DNA from: SXVE01 sp036388895
GTDB taxonomy: Bacteria > Acidobacteriota > Blastocatellia > Pyrinomonadales > Pyrinomonadaceae
Direction: 5' to 3'
Assembly: GCA_036388895.1 (NCBI GenBank)
Contig: DASVQY010000028.1
Coordinates: 62,001-126,000 of the forward strand
Length of the DNA: 64,000 bases
A program made the translations under genes and the position numbers. A model generated the notes under the pieces. That model worked only from the letters and a program-made list of their open reading frames with translations, ran no database searches and was not told where the DNA came from. How positions within the stretch are numbered: the first letter of the stretch is position 1; every line of letters starts with the position of its first letter. This document shows positions 50,801 to 59,004 of the stretch, in pieces.

Positions 50801-51685
50801 CTTGCCGCATTTGAAAAAGCCATCGAGCTCGACCCGAATTATGCGCTGGCGTATGTCGGGCTGGCGGATTTTTACAACTGGGCGATTATTTACGGGATTT
50901 TGCCGCCCGCCGAGTTTTATCGAAAAGCAGAAAACGCCGCCCGTCGCGCAATCGAACTCGACAAAGATTTGGGCGAAGCCTACGCTTCGCTCGCGCTGAT
51001 AAAAGAAAGTTTGTGGGATTTTGAAGAAGCCGAACGGCTTTATAAAAAAGCTATCGAATTAAATCCGAATTATTCGCTGGCGCACGAATGGTATTCGAGC
51101 TGGATGATGGAAATGGGAAGAATCGGGGAAGGTTTGGAAAAAATTAAATATGCCGAATCTCTGAATCCGCTTTCGACGCGAGCGATGACTATAACCGCCT
51201 GGCAATTATACCAGGCTAAGCGTTTTGAAGAAGCAATTAATAAAGCGCGGCAGATCATAGATTTAGACGCGAATTACGCGCAGGGTTATTTGCAGCTCGG
51301 CAACGCCTTAACTCACGTCGGAAAAACCAACGAAGCCGTCGTTCAGGCGCGAAAAGGCGCCGAATTGATGCCCGATTCGGCTTTGCCTAAATATTCGTTG
51401 TGTTTTGCGCTTGTCGCGGCGGGGCGGCGGGAAGAAGCGCGGGAAGTTTTACGAGAAATGAAAGAACTAGCTGCCAGAACTTACGTCAAGCCGTATTTTC
51501 TGGCGATGGGACACGTCGCGCTCGAAGAATACGACGCGGCTTTCGAGTATTTTGAACAAATGTTCGCCGAACGCGACCCTTGGATTACGTGGTTCGGTAC
51601 CGAGCCGAAGCTCGACGTGCTGCGCGAAGACCCGCGTTTCATTAAGCTTTTCCGCAGCACCGGCAATCCGTTTGCCTTTCGGTAA
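47864..51685 (+). CDS. Ser/Thr protein kinase with duplicated TolB-like plus TPR module
   Basis: A 1273-residue protein. Residues 20-300 are a Hanks-type kinase with all catalytic motifs: GRGGMGAVY, VAVKLIK, VIHRDLKPSN, LLDFGIAK and PEYASPEQ. Two copies of one module follow. Each has a TolB-like domain (IAILPFK...FIVRPTSSV from residue 333; IAVLPLK...IIVRPTSSV from 809), a LRGRYYWNQFT bridge, several TPR motifs and a closing LxxDFRFxxLxRxTxNP. No membrane helix separates kinase from modules. The upstream gap has a TTGACC at about 47782 but no strong promoter. It is one of the largest genes here. Confidence 0.93.
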   Translation: MATTEDIHENPMIGRRIGVYELKRELGRGGMGAVYLAERADGEFYQTVAVKLIKRGMDTDLILKRFRRERQILAALNHPNIAYFLGGGSTPDGLPYFVMEYIEGAPLYRFCDENGLDVNEKLRLFRQICYAAHAAHQIKVIHRDLKPSNILVKASGKPKLLDFGIAKVLDPELSVTEIEPTATQIRVLTPEYASPEQICGDEVTPASDIYSLGVMLYELLTGHRPYYLKRHLPSEVSRVICEEEPIRPASLKIRSLSEINEPFSKSESGKNSYKNESIGTDLEKIILKTLRKNPSERYQSAEDLAEDITNFLENREVKAEYFAPAPKSVPVERNDNRSIAILPFKILGAKQNEDASSEFLGIGLADALTMRLSNIRRFIVRPTSSVVSFSGNTDSFLSGRELGVEYVVEGNIRRIGDRIRVTAQLLDINNNSTRWAEKFDEKFTDVLEFEDLISERVAKSLISSLSGEELKQIKKRGTDNVEAYEAYLRGRYYWNQFTAEGFARALACYNRAVEIAPDYALAYAGIADYYNFLGVYAIKSFAETSAASKKAALKAISIDDSLAEAYAALGFAAQMGDYDWDAAGGYLRRAIELNPNYVIGRVWYCYYLVMRGEYDEAFEQIYRAMELDPHTPIVPQTLNWTLYYARRYDEALNSTIRFVEQNPNYGLGYIFLCSVYCHGKQYDEALKMGERGMKLLGRSSYTLCWLASVYAAAGNREKAFSLLEEIRQTAETQYVSPYLLAMAYLNLGDKEKAFAQLNEALKIRDGRLNWLGVDPQFAELHGDFRFQEILRLTNNPLYKPFVNNEKADIPVIAVLPLKSMSYGNGEDTGDKFLGFGLADAVITRLTNIKRIIVRPTSSVTHYVETDFDPFRAGNELDVDYVLDGNFRRSGERIRVSMQLLNIKENTAQWAQVFDEKSTDVLELEDSISERVVKSLVTSLTGEERKILTKRETKNAEAYETYLRGRYYWNQFTPDSLPKALAAFEKAIELDPNYALAYVGLADFYNWAIIYGILPPAEFYRKAENAARRAIELDKDLGEAYASLALIKESLWDFEEAERLYKKAIELNPNYSLAHEWYSSWMMEMGRIGEGLEKIKYAESLNPLSTRAMTITAWQLYQAKRFEEAINKARQIIDLDANYAQGYLQLGNALTHVGKTNEAVVQARKGAELMPDSALPKYSLCFALVAAGRREEAREVLREMKELAARTYVKPYFLAMGHVALEEYDAAFEYFEQMFAERDPWITWFGTEPKLDVLREDPRFIKLFRSTGNPFAFR

Positions 51686-51698
51686 AAATCCTTGATTA

Positions 51699-52232
51699 TC
51701 AGAGAAATTCGGAAACTTTGCCGGTCTTGACGAACGAGCCGATTATATCGGTCAGCGTGTGACTCGCCGCGCCGAGCCAAAGCCCTATGAAAACAGCCGG
51801 AAAGGAGTTTTCTCCGACGTTCGTCCGAACGTATTCGCCGATTCGCTGCCACGTTTTTGTAAATTCCAGAAGGTTCGGCAATTCGTTACCGTTGAAAATC
51901 GAAATCAAATAAACCGCTGAAAATGACAAAAGCGTCAGAACGCCCATAAAGTAAACGACGCGCAAAAAAGTTCCGAAAACAAGTCCGTGCGACCAGCGAG
52001 AGCGATGTTTGAAAAACGCTTGATACGGGTACCACAAAAACCGAAAAATGCTCCATCGCGTGTATTGCTTGCTCATCGTATCCAAATCGGGACCGAACAT
52101 CAGACCGCCGACGAGAAAAGCGATTGTGACGACTACGGCAACTGGCAAGTTCTCCGAAACTTTCCACGACGCCGCGAAAACGGGCGCGGCAAAAAAGAAT
52201 GTAACGGCATCGTGTGTTTTTCCTGAAGGCAT
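51699..52232 (-). CDS. Putative metal-binding membrane protein, DUF2227-like
   Basis: A 177-residue integral membrane protein with several helices and conserved histidine/aspartate positions: MPSGKTHDAVTFFF, GGLMFGPDLDTMSKQYTRWS, FKHRSRWSHGLVFG and LWLGAASHTLTDIIGS. The pattern of H-D, D-L-D, H-R-S-R-W-S-H-G and S-H-x-x-x-D is that of DUF2227/YdjM-like predicted membrane metal-dependent hydrolases. Converges with the kinase gene, 13 bases apart. Its start codon abuts a heptamer array. Confidence 0.8.
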   Translation of the reverse strand: MPSGKTHDAVTFFFAAPVFAASWKVSENLPVAVVVTIAFLVGGLMFGPDLDTMSKQYTRWSIFRFLWYPYQAFFKHRSRWSHGLVFGTFLRVVYFMGVLTLLSFSAVYLISIFNGNELPNLLEFTKTWQRIGEYVRTNVGENSFPAVFIGLWLGAASHTLTDIIGSFVKTGKVSEFL

Positions 52233-52235
52233 TTC

Positions 52236-52261
52236 GATTTTGGATTTTGGATTTTGGATTT
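52236..52261. repeat. GATTTTG heptamer array
   Basis: GATTTTG repeats three times without a break (52236-52256) with a partial fourth unit, immediately upstream of the DUF2227-like start codon on the minus strand. Only one arm is present here. The same word style appears in element F. Confidence 0.75.
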
Positions 52262-52327
52262 AACTCGCCTGATTTGCGAAAAAGCAGCGGCAAATTATTG
52301 TAACTGAAAGTTTTACTATTTCAAATA

Positions 52328-53053
52328 CTATTTCAAACAAAAATCGGCGACGAGCGGCAGATGATCGGAGGCGACGAGCGCGAGACGTGTCCGGTGAATA
52401 AACGCGTTTTCGATTTTCAGATGATTATCGTAATAAATGTGATCGAGATGCAAAAACGGAAGTATTCCCGGATAAGTCCGTTTTCTGGGCAGGTGTTCGC
52501 GTAAATCAGCCGAGCGAAAATGGTTTTTTAGAAGACGCGATGTAAGCCCTTGCGTCCATTCGTTAAAATCGCCGAGCATTATGCGCGGCGCGAAATGATG
52601 GCGATTCAAAATTTCCGCGTCGAGCAGTCGAATCGCCTGTTTGCGCCGCTCGAAAAAGGCGGTTCCGAGATGAATATTGTAAATGTGCAGGTAATCGTTT
52701 GAATTGATTTTTACGTCCGCGTGCAGACATCCGCGCGGCTCGCGCCCGGGAACGCTTATGTCGTGATTTTTCGTTTCGGTAATCGGGAAACGCGATAAAA
52801 CCACATTGCCGTAAACGCCGCCGAAATGCTTGCGATTTTCGCCCATGCAGTAATCAAAGCCCAGTTCTTCGGCGATGAATCGCGCTTGATTTTCACGCGC
52901 CGTGCCGTTTTGCACCGAAACGACTTCCTGCAAAGCGATAATATCGGCATTAATTTCGCGCAGTACATCGGCTATTCGCAAAGGACTCGTCTGCAAATCC
53001 AAACCTTTGCATTTGTGAACGTTATAAGTTGCAATCCGAAAAGTATCCTTCAT
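52328..53053 (-). CDS. Endonuclease/exonuclease/phosphatase (EEP) family hydrolase
   Basis: A 241-residue metal-dependent hydrolase of the EEP superfamily. RIATYNVHKCKGLDL (start), DIIALQEVVSVQ (metal Glu), YNIHLGTAFFERR, MLGDFNEWTQ (catalytic Asp-Asn) and LALVASDHLPLVADF (Asp-His) are all in place. No signal peptide is visible. In this position beside a phospholipase-D-type gene it may act on phospholipids or nucleic acids. The ATG at 53051-53053 is preferred over a TTG two codons upstream. Confidence 0.9.
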   Translation of the reverse strand: MKDTFRIATYNVHKCKGLDLQTSPLRIADVLREINADIIALQEVVSVQNGTARENQARFIAEELGFDYCMGENRKHFGGVYGNVVLSRFPITETKNHDISVPGREPRGCLHADVKINSNDYLHIYNIHLGTAFFERRKQAIRLLDAEILNRHHFAPRIMLGDFNEWTQGLTSRLLKNHFRSADLREHLPRKRTYPGILPFLHLDHIYYDNHLKIENAFIHRTRLALVASDHLPLVADFCLK

Positions 53054-53119
53054 TTTCAAAGCGCAAACGCATCAATCGGCGATTATTGTCCCAAAAACAG
53101 AAATTCAAAGAGAAAAAAT

Positions 53120-54703
53120 TTACCTTAAATCGCCAGTTGTATTGCTCGTTTTAGCATCGTCATCGCCGTTAATTAACCTTTGTTGATTCATTTCAATCGG
53201 CGGTTTCGTTTCATTCGATGAATTTTCATTCTGCTCGTTTTGCTTGAAAAGCTGATAAGAATTAATAAACAGCGAAACGGCAAGCCAGACGAAAATAACT
53301 CCGAGCGGAATCGCCAGAACGCTCGGGAAAAATATGGCGATGACGCCTGTAATCAAAAGGATTCCGCCGCCGAACAAATTGATTTTGGCTTCCATCATTC
53401 CGAGCGGGCGTTTTTTATTGCTCGAAATTGACGAGCCGAGCGCGCTGCCGATTGTAATCGCCGACGGCGCGAACCGCGCGGAAGTGGCTGAACTCGTTCT
53501 CTTAGGTTTTTTTCTTTCTTTTACCGGTCGCGCTTTATTATTTCCTCCCAAACAAATCTCGGTCGCATTTCCCAAATCGGCGAGATACATTTCCTGCATT
53601 TGCCGCCCGAAATTTTTGTCTTCTATAATCACGTCAATTTCGCAATTCGTCAGCCAGCTCGCGATATTGAGATTTGTCGAACCGACGCGCGACCAGAAAC
53701 CGTCTATCACGGCAGTTTTCGCGTGCAGCATCGGACCGTTCCATTCGTAAATTCTCACGCCGCTTTCCAGTAAACTTCGATAACCGGAACGCGAAATCGC
53801 CTGCATCACCGGAATATCCGTCGCCGCCGGAAGAAGCAGCCGCACGTCAACGCCGTCTGACGCTGCCGAGCGCAAAGTTTCGATATAAGCGTTCGTTCCC
53901 GCAAAATAAGCGTCGGTCAGCCATAAAGTTTCCCGCGACAAAGCCGCGACCATTTGATCGAGCCGGTAAACTCTTGCATTTCCCGGCTTTGTTGCTACAA
54001 CGCGCAGATTTACGTCGCCCGCGTCTTCTAAACTCGTTTCATCGGCAACTTGTTTTTCCGGGATTACCGAGCCCATATCGTCCCAAACATCGGCGAAAGC
54101 GCGATCAACGTAAGCGACCGATCTGCCGCGCAGCTCGACGCCCGTATCGCGCCACGGTTCGATGCCTTTTTCCGGCTCTCCAGCCCACATCTGACCAACG
54201 CAAAGCCCTGTAACAAATGAAATTTTTCCGTCAACCGTCAGAGTCTTTCGATGATCGCGCGTTATCCATCCGAGGGGACGAACGAAACTGAACGAATTGA
54301 AACAGCGCACTTCAACGCCGCCTTCGCGCAGACGCTGCCAGTATTTCCGGGAAGTTTTCCCGAATCCGCCCATCCAATCGTAAATCACTCGAACTCGAAC
54401 GCCTTCTTTCGCTTTTTTTATCAGCGCGTCGGCGAAAAGATGCCCCTGCGCGTCCTCGTGAATGATGTAACTTTCAAAATGAATCGTTTTTTCCGCCGCT
54501 TCAATCGCCGCCAGCCACGCCGGGTAATTTTCGGCGGCGTCTTTGAGCAGACGAACGCCGTTGCCCCGGACGAGCGGCGTTTCGGCGATCCGCGAAAACG
54601 CTTCTTCGGGCAGAAGGTCTTTGAGCGAACGCTCGCGCCTGCTCAACCTGTTTTCAAAGCGCGTTTCGATTTTTATTTCTCGACGTTCTTCGGTTTTCAG
54701 CAT
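53120..54703 (-). CDS. Phospholipase-D-type cardiolipin synthase
   Basis: A 527-residue protein with two HKD motifs: DHRKTLTVDGKISFVTG (first) and LHAKTAVIDGFWSRVGSTN (second), the double signature of PLD enzymes that join phosphatidylglycerols to cardiolipin or hydrolyse phosphodiesters. The C-terminal 130 residues contain a basic linker and two membrane helices (INLFGGGILLITGVIAIFFP, LAIPLGVIFVWLAVSLFI), an unusual place for an anchor in cardiolipin synthases, which usually have N-terminal helices. It is 66 bases upstream of the EEP gene, probably one transcript. Confidence 0.88.
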   Translation of the reverse strand: MLKTEERREIKIETRFENRLSRRERSLKDLLPEEAFSRIAETPLVRGNGVRLLKDAAENYPAWLAAIEAAEKTIHFESYIIHEDAQGHLFADALIKKAKEGVRVRVIYDWMGGFGKTSRKYWQRLREGGVEVRCFNSFSFVRPLGWITRDHRKTLTVDGKISFVTGLCVGQMWAGEPEKGIEPWRDTGVELRGRSVAYVDRAFADVWDDMGSVIPEKQVADETSLEDAGDVNLRVVATKPGNARVYRLDQMVAALSRETLWLTDAYFAGTNAYIETLRSAASDGVDVRLLLPAATDIPVMQAISRSGYRSLLESGVRIYEWNGPMLHAKTAVIDGFWSRVGSTNLNIASWLTNCEIDVIIEDKNFGRQMQEMYLADLGNATEICLGGNNKARPVKERKKPKRTSSATSARFAPSAITIGSALGSSISSNKKRPLGMMEAKINLFGGGILLITGVIAIFFPSVLAIPLGVIFVWLAVSLFINSYQLFKQNEQNENSSNETKPPIEMNQQRLINGDDDAKTSNTTGDLR

Positions 54704-54955
54704 AAGTTTTTCCGCCGTCTAAATTATTACTCAAAATAAATGGTTTTTGAAACAAATTTCTATATTTTCAAAACCGCGAGCGCGAAATCGGCTTCTTCGA
54801 CCGGCGCGCAATCCGATTAATTTTTGTTTGCAATCTGCCTTTCGCTTTGGCAACTTGCCAATGAAATATGCCGAAAACAGCGGTTTTTGTTACAATTTAC
54901 GTTTGGCAAAATATTTGCTTTTCTTATTTTCAAGTCCTGCAACGACCAAACAAAA

Positions 54956-55831
54956 ATGAATTCTTTCTCGACAAAATTAAAAACGACGCTTCGGATGATA
55001 AAGTTCGAGCACACGCTGTTTGCGCTTCCGTTCGCTTTTCTCGGCGCGGTCTTGGCGGCTGACGGATTGCCGTCTTTGTGGCAGATCTTATGGATAACGG
55101 TCGCAATGTTCGGCGCACGCAGCGCCGCAATGACTTTCAATAGAATAATTGACAGAAAATTCGACGCCGCGAATCCGCGCACGGCGAACCGCGAATTGCC
55201 TTCGGGAAAACTTTCCGTAAATTTCGCGTGGGCATTTTTTATTGTTTCGGTCGTTTTGTTTGAAATCGCCGCTTACGCCTTAAACTGGCTGACTTTCGCG
55301 CTCTCGCCCATCGCGCTTTTGAGCGTTCTCGGTTATTCATACGCGAAAAGATTTACATCTCTCGCGCATCTAATTTTAGGCTGGAGTTTGGCAATCAGTC
55401 CTACCGCCGCGTGGATTGCCGTTCGCGGAGCGATTGATTCGGAAGTGCCGCTGCTTTTATCGCTTCTCGTAATGATGTGGACAGCCGGTTTCGACGTTTT
55501 ATACGCGTGTCAGGATTACGAATATGATAAAAAAGCCGGTCTGCGCTCAATTCCGGCACGTTTCGGCATTAAAAATTCGCTTTTCATCGCCCGAATTTTC
55601 CATGCACAGGCTTTTTTCGTTTTGATTTTGCTTTATCTGATTACCAATTTAGGCTGGCTCGCCTTCATCGGCGTTGCAGCAGTCGGCGCATTGATGATTT
55701 ACCAGCACACGCTCGTCAAACCGAACGATTTATCGCGAATGAACGCCGCGTTTTTTACGACCAATGCTTTCGTCAGCGTGATTTTATTTTTAACATTCGG
55801 CGGCGCTGTTTTTGTCGCTAAGTATTTTTAG
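54956..55831 (+). CDS. UbiA-family prenyltransferase, MqnP-like
   Basis: A 291-residue integral membrane prenyltransferase. The first Asp-rich motif is in MTFNRIIDRKFDAANPRTANRELPSGKLS (NxxxDxxxD) and the second in DVLYACQDYEYDKKAGLRSIPARFGIKN. The TANRELPSG block is typical of 4-hydroxybenzoate or menaquinone UbiA enzymes. mqnE of the futalosine pathway lies 2 kb away, so it probably attaches the prenyl tail in menaquinone synthesis (MqnP). The ATG at 54956 fits the family; upstream codons encode atypical residues. The next gene begins five bases after its stop. Confidence 0.9.
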   Translation: MNSFSTKLKTTLRMIKFEHTLFALPFAFLGAVLAADGLPSLWQILWITVAMFGARSAAMTFNRIIDRKFDAANPRTANRELPSGKLSVNFAWAFFIVSVVLFEIAAYALNWLTFALSPIALLSVLGYSYAKRFTSLAHLILGWSLAISPTAAWIAVRGAIDSEVPLLLSLLVMMWTAGFDVLYACQDYEYDKKAGLRSIPARFGIKNSLFIARIFHAQAFFVLILLYLITNLGWLAFIGVAAVGALMIYQHTLVKPNDLSRMNAAFFTTNAFVSVILFLTFGGAVFVAKYF

Positions 55832-55836
55832 TAGAA

Positions 55837-56565
55837 ATGAAAATCCCAACTCTACAAGGTGTTATTAAACGAAGAATTTTAGTAAATTACCGCGCTAAAC
55901 CGGAAACAATACAAAAACTTTTGCCAAAAGGTTTCCGTCCAAAACTATACAAAGGAAAAGCAATTGCAGGAATTTGCTTGATTAGACTTGAACACATTCG
56001 CCCGAAATATACGCCCGAATTTGTCGGCACATCAAGCGAAAATGCCGCGCACCGCATTGCGGTTTTATGGAAGGATGAAAATGGCAAAACAAACGAGGGC
56101 GTTTACATTCCGCGCCGCGATACAAATTCTTTTATCAATTCGACAATCGGCGGAAAGCTGTTTCCGGGCGAACATCATAAAGCCAACTTTGATGTTTCAG
56201 AAAATGGAAATGAAATAAATTTTTCGATGAAATCCGAAGATGGAACAGTGTCGATCAAATTTGCCGGAACAAAATTCATAAAATTCCGTGAAAATTCTGT
56301 TTTCTCTTCACTAATCGAAGCATCAAACTTTTTTGAAAAAGGCTCGCTCGGATATTCCGCAACAAAAGACGAAAAGAATTTAGACGGAATAATTTTGGAC
56401 ATAAAAAATTGGAAAGTTGAACCGCTCGAAATAGATTTTGTTGAATCAAGTTTTTATGATGATGAAACAATTTTCCCGAAAGGCACAATCGAATTTGACC
56501 ACGCCTTATTTATGAAAGACATCTCACACGAATGGTATAGTGCACAGAGTTTTGAGCTGAAATAA
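55837..56565 (+). CDS. DUF2071 (YqjF-like) protein
   Basis: A 242-residue protein of the DUF2071 family, which resembles acetoacetate-decarboxylase-like folds. The opening RRILVNYRAKPETIQKLLPKGFRPKLYKGKA, the IRLEHIRPKYTPEFVG region and the IYIPRRDTNS-type segment (VYIPRRDTNSFINS) support this. The function is unknown. Codon use is AT-rich and Lys/Ile-heavy compared with the prenyltransferase upstream, hinting at later acquisition, although the five-base spacing implies a shared transcript. Confidence 0.8.
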   Translation: MKIPTLQGVIKRRILVNYRAKPETIQKLLPKGFRPKLYKGKAIAGICLIRLEHIRPKYTPEFVGTSSENAAHRIAVLWKDENGKTNEGVYIPRRDTNSFINSTIGGKLFPGEHHKANFDVSENGNEINFSMKSEDGTVSIKFAGTKFIKFRENSVFSSLIEASNFFEKGSLGYSATKDEKNLDGIILDIKNWKVEPLEIDFVESSFYDDETIFPKGTIEFDHALFMKDISHEWYSAQSFELK

Positions 56566-56667
56566 TTTCCAAACAAGCCTTTAACAATTGACAAAGGCAT
56601 TAATTCATTCAAACCAATGATTTCAAGGCGATTGTAGAAATTATCAATTTAATTATCTTTTATTGTT

Positions 56668-57552
56668 TTAATAAATCTTCCAAATAAATGAAATCACAAC
56701 GACAAAAAGGCTCACATAAGCGCTGATTTTCAGCCATTCGGGAACTTTCATTCCGTTATTCTTTAACGTGTCGGTCGCGTCAGTTTCATTTTTGTCTTTT
56801 ATTTTGCCGAGAATTTTTCTGTATTCGAAAATTATTTTCAGCCAACCAAGCGTGAAGACGAAAATTAATGCGTAAAAAATAAAGGGAATTCGGTTTCCGT
56901 AAAATAAACCTAAGAAAATTATTTGCAAAGCGATTCCGCTAAAAAATACTAATTGCCATGCGAAATTCATCGCTCGGTGCAGACCGAGCGCGACGATTAT
57001 TGTGTTTAATCCGGCGTTTCTGTCCTCGATGTAATCTTCTGCCGTGTTGAGCATTATTATTCCCATTTGATGCAAACCGTAAGCGGCGAAAAGCGCGAGT
57101 TGAAGCAAGTAGGGAAAGCCGTTGGTGATTATCGCAACATAAATCATCGGACCGAAAAATATGATTGTCCAGAGACATAATAATTGCCACAAGCCTTTCG
57201 ATTTGAATTTAAAGGGTTTTATCGAATATTGCAGCCCGAGAAGAATCCCGAAAATCGTCAGCGGAATGAGATAAAGCCGCCCGCTCAAAACGCTCGCCCA
57301 AATCGTTAAACCGAGAGCGGCAATTCCCGATAAAACGATTTGCGCCAGAACATTTCGTTTTCCGAGTTCATAAACGGCGTTCGACAGATGGCTTTTGTAA
57401 ATCGCGTCAAGTTCATAATCGGAGTAGCAATTTATCATATCGCCGATATTGAAAAGCAAAAATATGGCGATTAAACCGAGAAGAAATTCTGGTTTAAGAA
57501 AATCGCCGTACGAAACGAGGGAAAGAAAAATTGGACCGACTCCAGAAACGAG
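56668..57552 (-). pseudogene. UbiA-family prenyltransferase, 5'-truncated
   Basis: The frame encodes a clear UbiA-family protein, with NIGDMINCYSDYELDAIYKS (first Asp-rich motif) and an NTAEDYIEDRNAGLN second motif, multiple helices throughout. The frame is open from 57552, but no ATG or GTG is available and the family's N-terminal helix with the RPxxW signature is missing. A TTG at 57459 is the first usable start, yet it lies inside the first membrane helix. Roughly 30 N-terminal residues are lost, probably by deletion. It is convergent with DUF2071. Confidence 0.7.
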
Positions 57553-57741
57553 TTAGCAAGTATTATTCCATTTTAGATTGTGAGTTACAGCTCTTATTTT
57601 TTCTTTTTATACGGCGAAATAGAGCCTCTGCCTTTTAGATTTATAAAAAAGCGTTTATTTAAGAATTTGCATTTTTCCTAAATTCAAAAGAAGTTTTCGC
57701 AAAATGCTTTCTTCGATCATTCTCAGGCACACGTTGAAAAC

Positions 57742-57812
57742 TTACAGCATTTCATGAACGCACTATAATTGTTGCATTTGTTAAATGAACATTTAATGAA
57801 ACATTTGTTAAA
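57742..57812 (+). promoter_or_regulatory. Promoter and putative operator of mqnE
   Basis: TATAAT (57764-57769) with a weak TTACAG -35 (57742-57747) is followed by CATTTGTTAAA (57775-57785), the perfect palindrome TTAAATGAACATTTAA (57781-57796) and a second CATTTGTTAAA (57802-57812). The 27-base spacing and overlap with the start site suggest repressor binding. The rest of the gap 57553-57896 holds no gene. Confidence 0.45.
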
Positions 57813-57896
57813 ATTGAGGCATTATATTTGCAGAGAAGGAAATGAAATTCACCTGTATTTTTAACATATAAGTATCTGATTTTGAAACTAAATAAT

Positions 57897-58997
57897 ATGC
57901 AATTTTCATTTGATACGAACTTAAACAAAATCGCCGCCAGGGTCGAAGCGGGCGAGCGCCTTACTTTTGACGAAGGCGTGGCGCTTTTCAAAACCGACGA
58001 TTTGAACGCGCTCGGAAAGCTCGCCGATTTTGTGCGGCGGAAAAAACACGGGCGGACGACTTATTTTAACGTCAACCGGCATTTTAATCACACGAATATT
58101 TGCGTGGCGGACTGCAAATTTTGCGGTTTTTATCGCCGTGCGCGGCAGGAGGACGCTTACACACATTCGATTGAAGAAGGCATTGAAATAGCACGAAATG
58201 CTGTTGCGGAAGGCGCGACCGAGCTGCATATTGTCGGGGGACTCAATACGAAGCTGCCTTTTTCTTATTACACCGACTTGTTTTCGTCTTTGAAACGCGA
58301 GTTTCCCGCTTTGCATTTGAAGGCGTTGACGATGGTAGAGCTGGATTTCTTCGCCCGTTTTTACAAGATGTCGGACGAGGAAGTGATCGAAAAATTGAAA
58401 GCCGCCGGGATGGATTCGTGTCCGGGTGGCGGCGCAGAGATTTTCGCCGAGCCGACTCGCTCGCGCATCTGCGACCACAAGTGCGACGGCGGGCGCTGGC
58501 TTGAACTCGCCGGAAAAGTTCATCGAGCGGGCTTGAAAACAAACGCGACGATGCTTTACGGGCATATCGAATCTACGGAAGACCGCGTTGATCATATGAT
58601 AAAACTGCGCGAACAGCAGGACAAAACCGGCGGTTTTCAATGCTTTATCCCGCTCGCATTTTACCCGCCGGGAACGGCGCTTTCATCTCTGCCGGGACCG
58701 GACGCGATTGATAATTTGAAAACCATCGCCGTCTCGCGCCTGATGATTGATAATTTCGACCACATAAAGGCGTATTGGGTAATGCTCGGCAAAGCGACGG
58801 CACAGACCGCGCTTCATTTCGGCGCCAACGACCTCGACGGCACAATCACCGACGGCGGCGAATTGACGCACGCTTACGCCGCTGAAGGCGAAGTTAAAAT
58901 GACAAAACAGGAAATTATTACGATGATCGAAAACGCCGGATTTGAAGCTGTTGAAAGAGATACAGTTTATAATCGTGTAGAAAAGAAGGCGGCTTAG
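57897..58997 (+). CDS. mqnE: Aminofutalosine synthase
   Basis: A 366-residue radical-SAM enzyme that joins 3-[(1-carboxyvinyl)oxy]benzoate and S-adenosylmethionine in the futalosine route to menaquinone. The cluster cysteines are in CVADCKFCGFYR. GATELHIVGGLNTKLPFSYY, SCPGGGAEIFAEPTRSRICDHK and FIPLAFYPPGTALS match MqnE. The ATG at 57897 is preferred over a TTG five codons upstream. No mqnA, mqnC or mqnD lies in the window. The next gene starts eight bases after its stop, so they may be co-transcribed. Confidence 0.96.
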   Translation: MQFSFDTNLNKIAARVEAGERLTFDEGVALFKTDDLNALGKLADFVRRKKHGRTTYFNVNRHFNHTNICVADCKFCGFYRRARQEDAYTHSIEEGIEIARNAVAEGATELHIVGGLNTKLPFSYYTDLFSSLKREFPALHLKALTMVELDFFARFYKMSDEEVIEKLKAAGMDSCPGGGAEIFAEPTRSRICDHKCDGGRWLELAGKVHRAGLKTNATMLYGHIESTEDRVDHMIKLREQQDKTGGFQCFIPLAFYPPGTALSSLPGPDAIDNLKTIAVSRLMIDNFDHIKAYWVMLGKATAQTALHFGANDLDGTITDGGELTHAYAAEGEVKMTKQEIITMIENAGFEAVERDTVYNRVEKKAA

Positions 58998-59004
58998 AAT
59001 TATT

